A stretch of 64,000 bases of DNA from Anaeramoeba flamelloides (lineage: Eukaryota; Metamonada; Anaeramoebidae). The stretch's first letter is position 1. Every line of letters starts with the position of its first letter. Both the position numbers and the translations under genes were made by a program. A model generated the notes under the pieces. The model was not told the origin of the DNA and did no database searches. It saw only the letters and a list, made by a program, of their open reading frames with translations. Location of the stretch: positions 496,001 through 560,000 of the forward strand of contig JANTQA010000021.1 in assembly GCA_027625915.1 (NCBI GenBank), read 5' to 3'. Positions 62,555 through 64,000 of the stretch are shown here, in pieces.

Positions 62555-62800
62555 GATGATATTAAGCTTAATTCACGAGAAAGTTACAAGAATCACGATA
62601 ATTCCTATCAAAAAGTGAGATTTTAGAAAATCTCGATATTCTATATTATCTCGATATAATCGAAAAAAGCGAAATTCTATAAAATCTCAATCATTATTAA
62701 AAAATTTATAAATGCCAAAATATCAAGATTAAAAAGTAATCATGATAAAATAGTTGATGATTTTTGGGATAAAATGAGCAAAATTTATAAAATGAAAATT
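62555..62800 (+). repeat. Dispersed ATCACGATA-rich repeat, copy 2
   Basis: Same-orientation relative of about 8650-8890 in the deacetylase intron, diverged at many CpG-like and other positions. A cluster of similar words (TATCGTGATAAAGTTGG, AATCGTGATTTT) at about 63685-63720 may mark the other end of a longer element that would then span about 1.2 kb. Confidence 0.55.
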
Positions 62801-63039
62801 TTTTTGATCAAATAATAGATTATGTGAATAAAAATTATTCTTTGAAAAAACAACAAAAAAGATAATTCATTCAATCAAGGATAAGATCAAAGATTTTTAT
62901 TAGTATTTTCATTTGGTTTGGTTGAAAATCCTATCAATCCTTTTTGATCAACAAAAACAATAAGAACTAAAGATAAATAAATATTTTTACAGTCAAAACT
63001 TGCGTTTTCAATTATGTTGGATAAAAGAGCTTCTAAAAC

Positions 63040-63500
63040 AACCAACCCTTCTCCCATTCTTTTGAGAATTTATTTCTGGGTTGAATACATTTTCAATATT
63101 CTATGAAAGCTAAAAGGGGTTTGATAACTTTACAAAAGCTTTCACAACACCCTTGCCAGATGATCACCAATTATTAAGATTTTTTATATGCTTTGTTGCC
63201 TTTTTCTTATTCTTCTTGGATTTTTGTATTGAACAGAAAACATAACCTAAGTTTAAAGGTGTTCTGTTTGATCGATCACCAAGAAGAAAGAAAATAACTC
63301 ATTATTCTTTATGGTTATTTAAAATTGTGAAGGTAACAACTCTATTTAAAAATAAACCTATCATTTTATATTCAAGTGTATTGCCGAAATGGATTATTAT
63401 TAGTATGATTATAAAATTTGTTTGAGATTTTATATTTTGTTAATATAAAAAATGAAAAGAAAAAAATTTTTTTTTCACAACAAACAAACTCTTTATGCTT
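63040..63500 (+). repeat. Diverged dispersed repeat, copy 2
   Basis: Loosely matches 46990-47480 in the same order and orientation. Lies between the two ATCACGATA-rich blocks, so it could be internal to the same old element. Ends and class unresolved. Confidence 0.35.
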
Positions 63501-63912
63501 ATATAGGTTTTCGGTCTTTTAAAACTTTCAAACACTCAAAGACAATTCAAAACAACCACAAACACTTTTTATCATTTTTAAAGGCGAAAAGTGCTGTAAA
63601 AGTCTCAAGGTTTTGTAAAAGTCAAGAGATTTTTTTAAGGAAATCTCAAAAAAAATAAATTTTCTTTTTTTCGCAATAATTATTTTATCGTGATAAAGTT
63701 GGACTAATCGTGATTTTTTTAATACTATCCCGATTTTACTGTTAATAAAACGACACTATAAACTAAATTTCATAATAAATGGCCCATGTTACATTTGAAT
63801 AATGAATTGATTTTATATCGTTTTGAAGTTTCCGCTCTCACAAAGAAAAGTTTGTAAATAAATCATTTTTTCTCTTTTTTATTTTTTCTACAATTTTTTG
63901 TTAAAATGGAAA

Positions 63913-64000
63913 ATGAAAATGAAAAATTGGAAAGAAGTAACAGATGAATTAATGAAAAAATTGGTTTCAAATATCACAAAGAGATTACATTTCGATATTC
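63913..64000 (+). CDS. Possible 5' end of a gene running off the window
   Basis: An ATG frame (MKMKNWKEVTDELMKKLVSN...) stays open to the end of the window, 29 codons. Its residue mix is more protein-like than nearby frames, and local A/T runs become shorter. A second in-frame ATG lies at 63919. No family can be recognised from so little sequence. Confidence 0.3.
   Translation, partial: MKMKNWKEVTDELMKKLVSNITKRLHFDI

Larger units (their letters stand above)
56972..63912. other. Element-rich intergenic right end
   Basis: About 6.9 kb with no conserved gene. It holds most of the window's Tc1/mariner-type remnants (57290-57779, 58418-58615, 58772-59354, 61199-61395), an 18 bp inverted repeat pair (61907-62094), the second ATCGCGATA-type repeat (about 62555-62800) and a diverged repeat (about 63040-63500). 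Frames such as 58911-59156, 61692-61904 and 63452-63658 fall in or near these and look like chance. Confidence 0.6.

Noticed and set aside
1-64000. tRNA, rRNA, CRISPR arrays, bacterial operons, integrated virus
   Set aside because: No GC-rich folded RNA genes, regular spacer arrays, capsid, integrase or polymerase frames were seen on either strand.

Overview
The window is a stretch of nuclear DNA from a very AT-rich eukaryotic microbe. Spliced genes, absence of operon layout, and proteins with long Lys/Glu/Asn/Gln low-complexity tracts (KEKE, NKNE, TETE/GTGT, Q-rich) point to a free-living amoeboid or flagellated protist. The low-complexity style recalls Anaeramoeba, but that is a guess from protein texture and not a demonstrated assignment. 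No rRNA, tRNA, CRISPR or bacterial operon signal was seen.

Nine protein genes can be supported, and a tenth may start at the right edge. Left to right they are: a DBF4-type regulator of the CDC7 kinase (plus strand, 5' end unresolved); a class I histone deacetylase (plus, 3 exons); a TMEM104-like amino-acid transporter (minus, 4 exons); a DHDDS-like cis-prenyltransferase (plus, frame interrupted in an A homopolymer); a beta-adaptin of the AP-1/AP-2 clathrin adaptor (plus, 4 exons); a small multi-pass membrane protein resembling TMEM272-type proteins (minus, 4 exons); a FANCI-like protein (minus, frame interrupted in a second A homopolymer); an EamA/DMT-superfamily transporter (minus, 1 exon); and a cysteine-rich protein with DnaJ-type CxxCxGxG repeats but no J domain (minus, probably 2 exons). 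A short open frame at the extreme right edge may be the start of the tenth gene. The genes belong to unrelated pathways (replication control, chromatin, crosslink repair, dolichol synthesis, vesicle coats, transport), as expected for eukaryotic gene order.

The long introns and intergenic stretches are AT-rich and carry many small elements with terminal inverted repeats. They include three copies of a ~197 bp hairpin element flanked by TA (Tc1/mariner type), two copies of a ~490-503 bp TA-flanked element with ~100 bp terminal repeats, a 583 bp element, a 345 bp hairpin, a ~930 bp element with 36 bp ends, and a CCCTAATA-ended pair. Two near-identical ~1.2 kb repeats lie in inverted orientation on either side of the last histone deacetylase exon. 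None of these elements encodes a recognisable transposase in the window.

The most unusual observations are: the 12 reconstructed introns all end in TAG or AAG and never CAG, one of them directly after a 37-A run; two conserved genes are broken only inside A homopolymers; and the FANCI-like protein seems to lack the residue corresponding to the human monoubiquitinated lysine.
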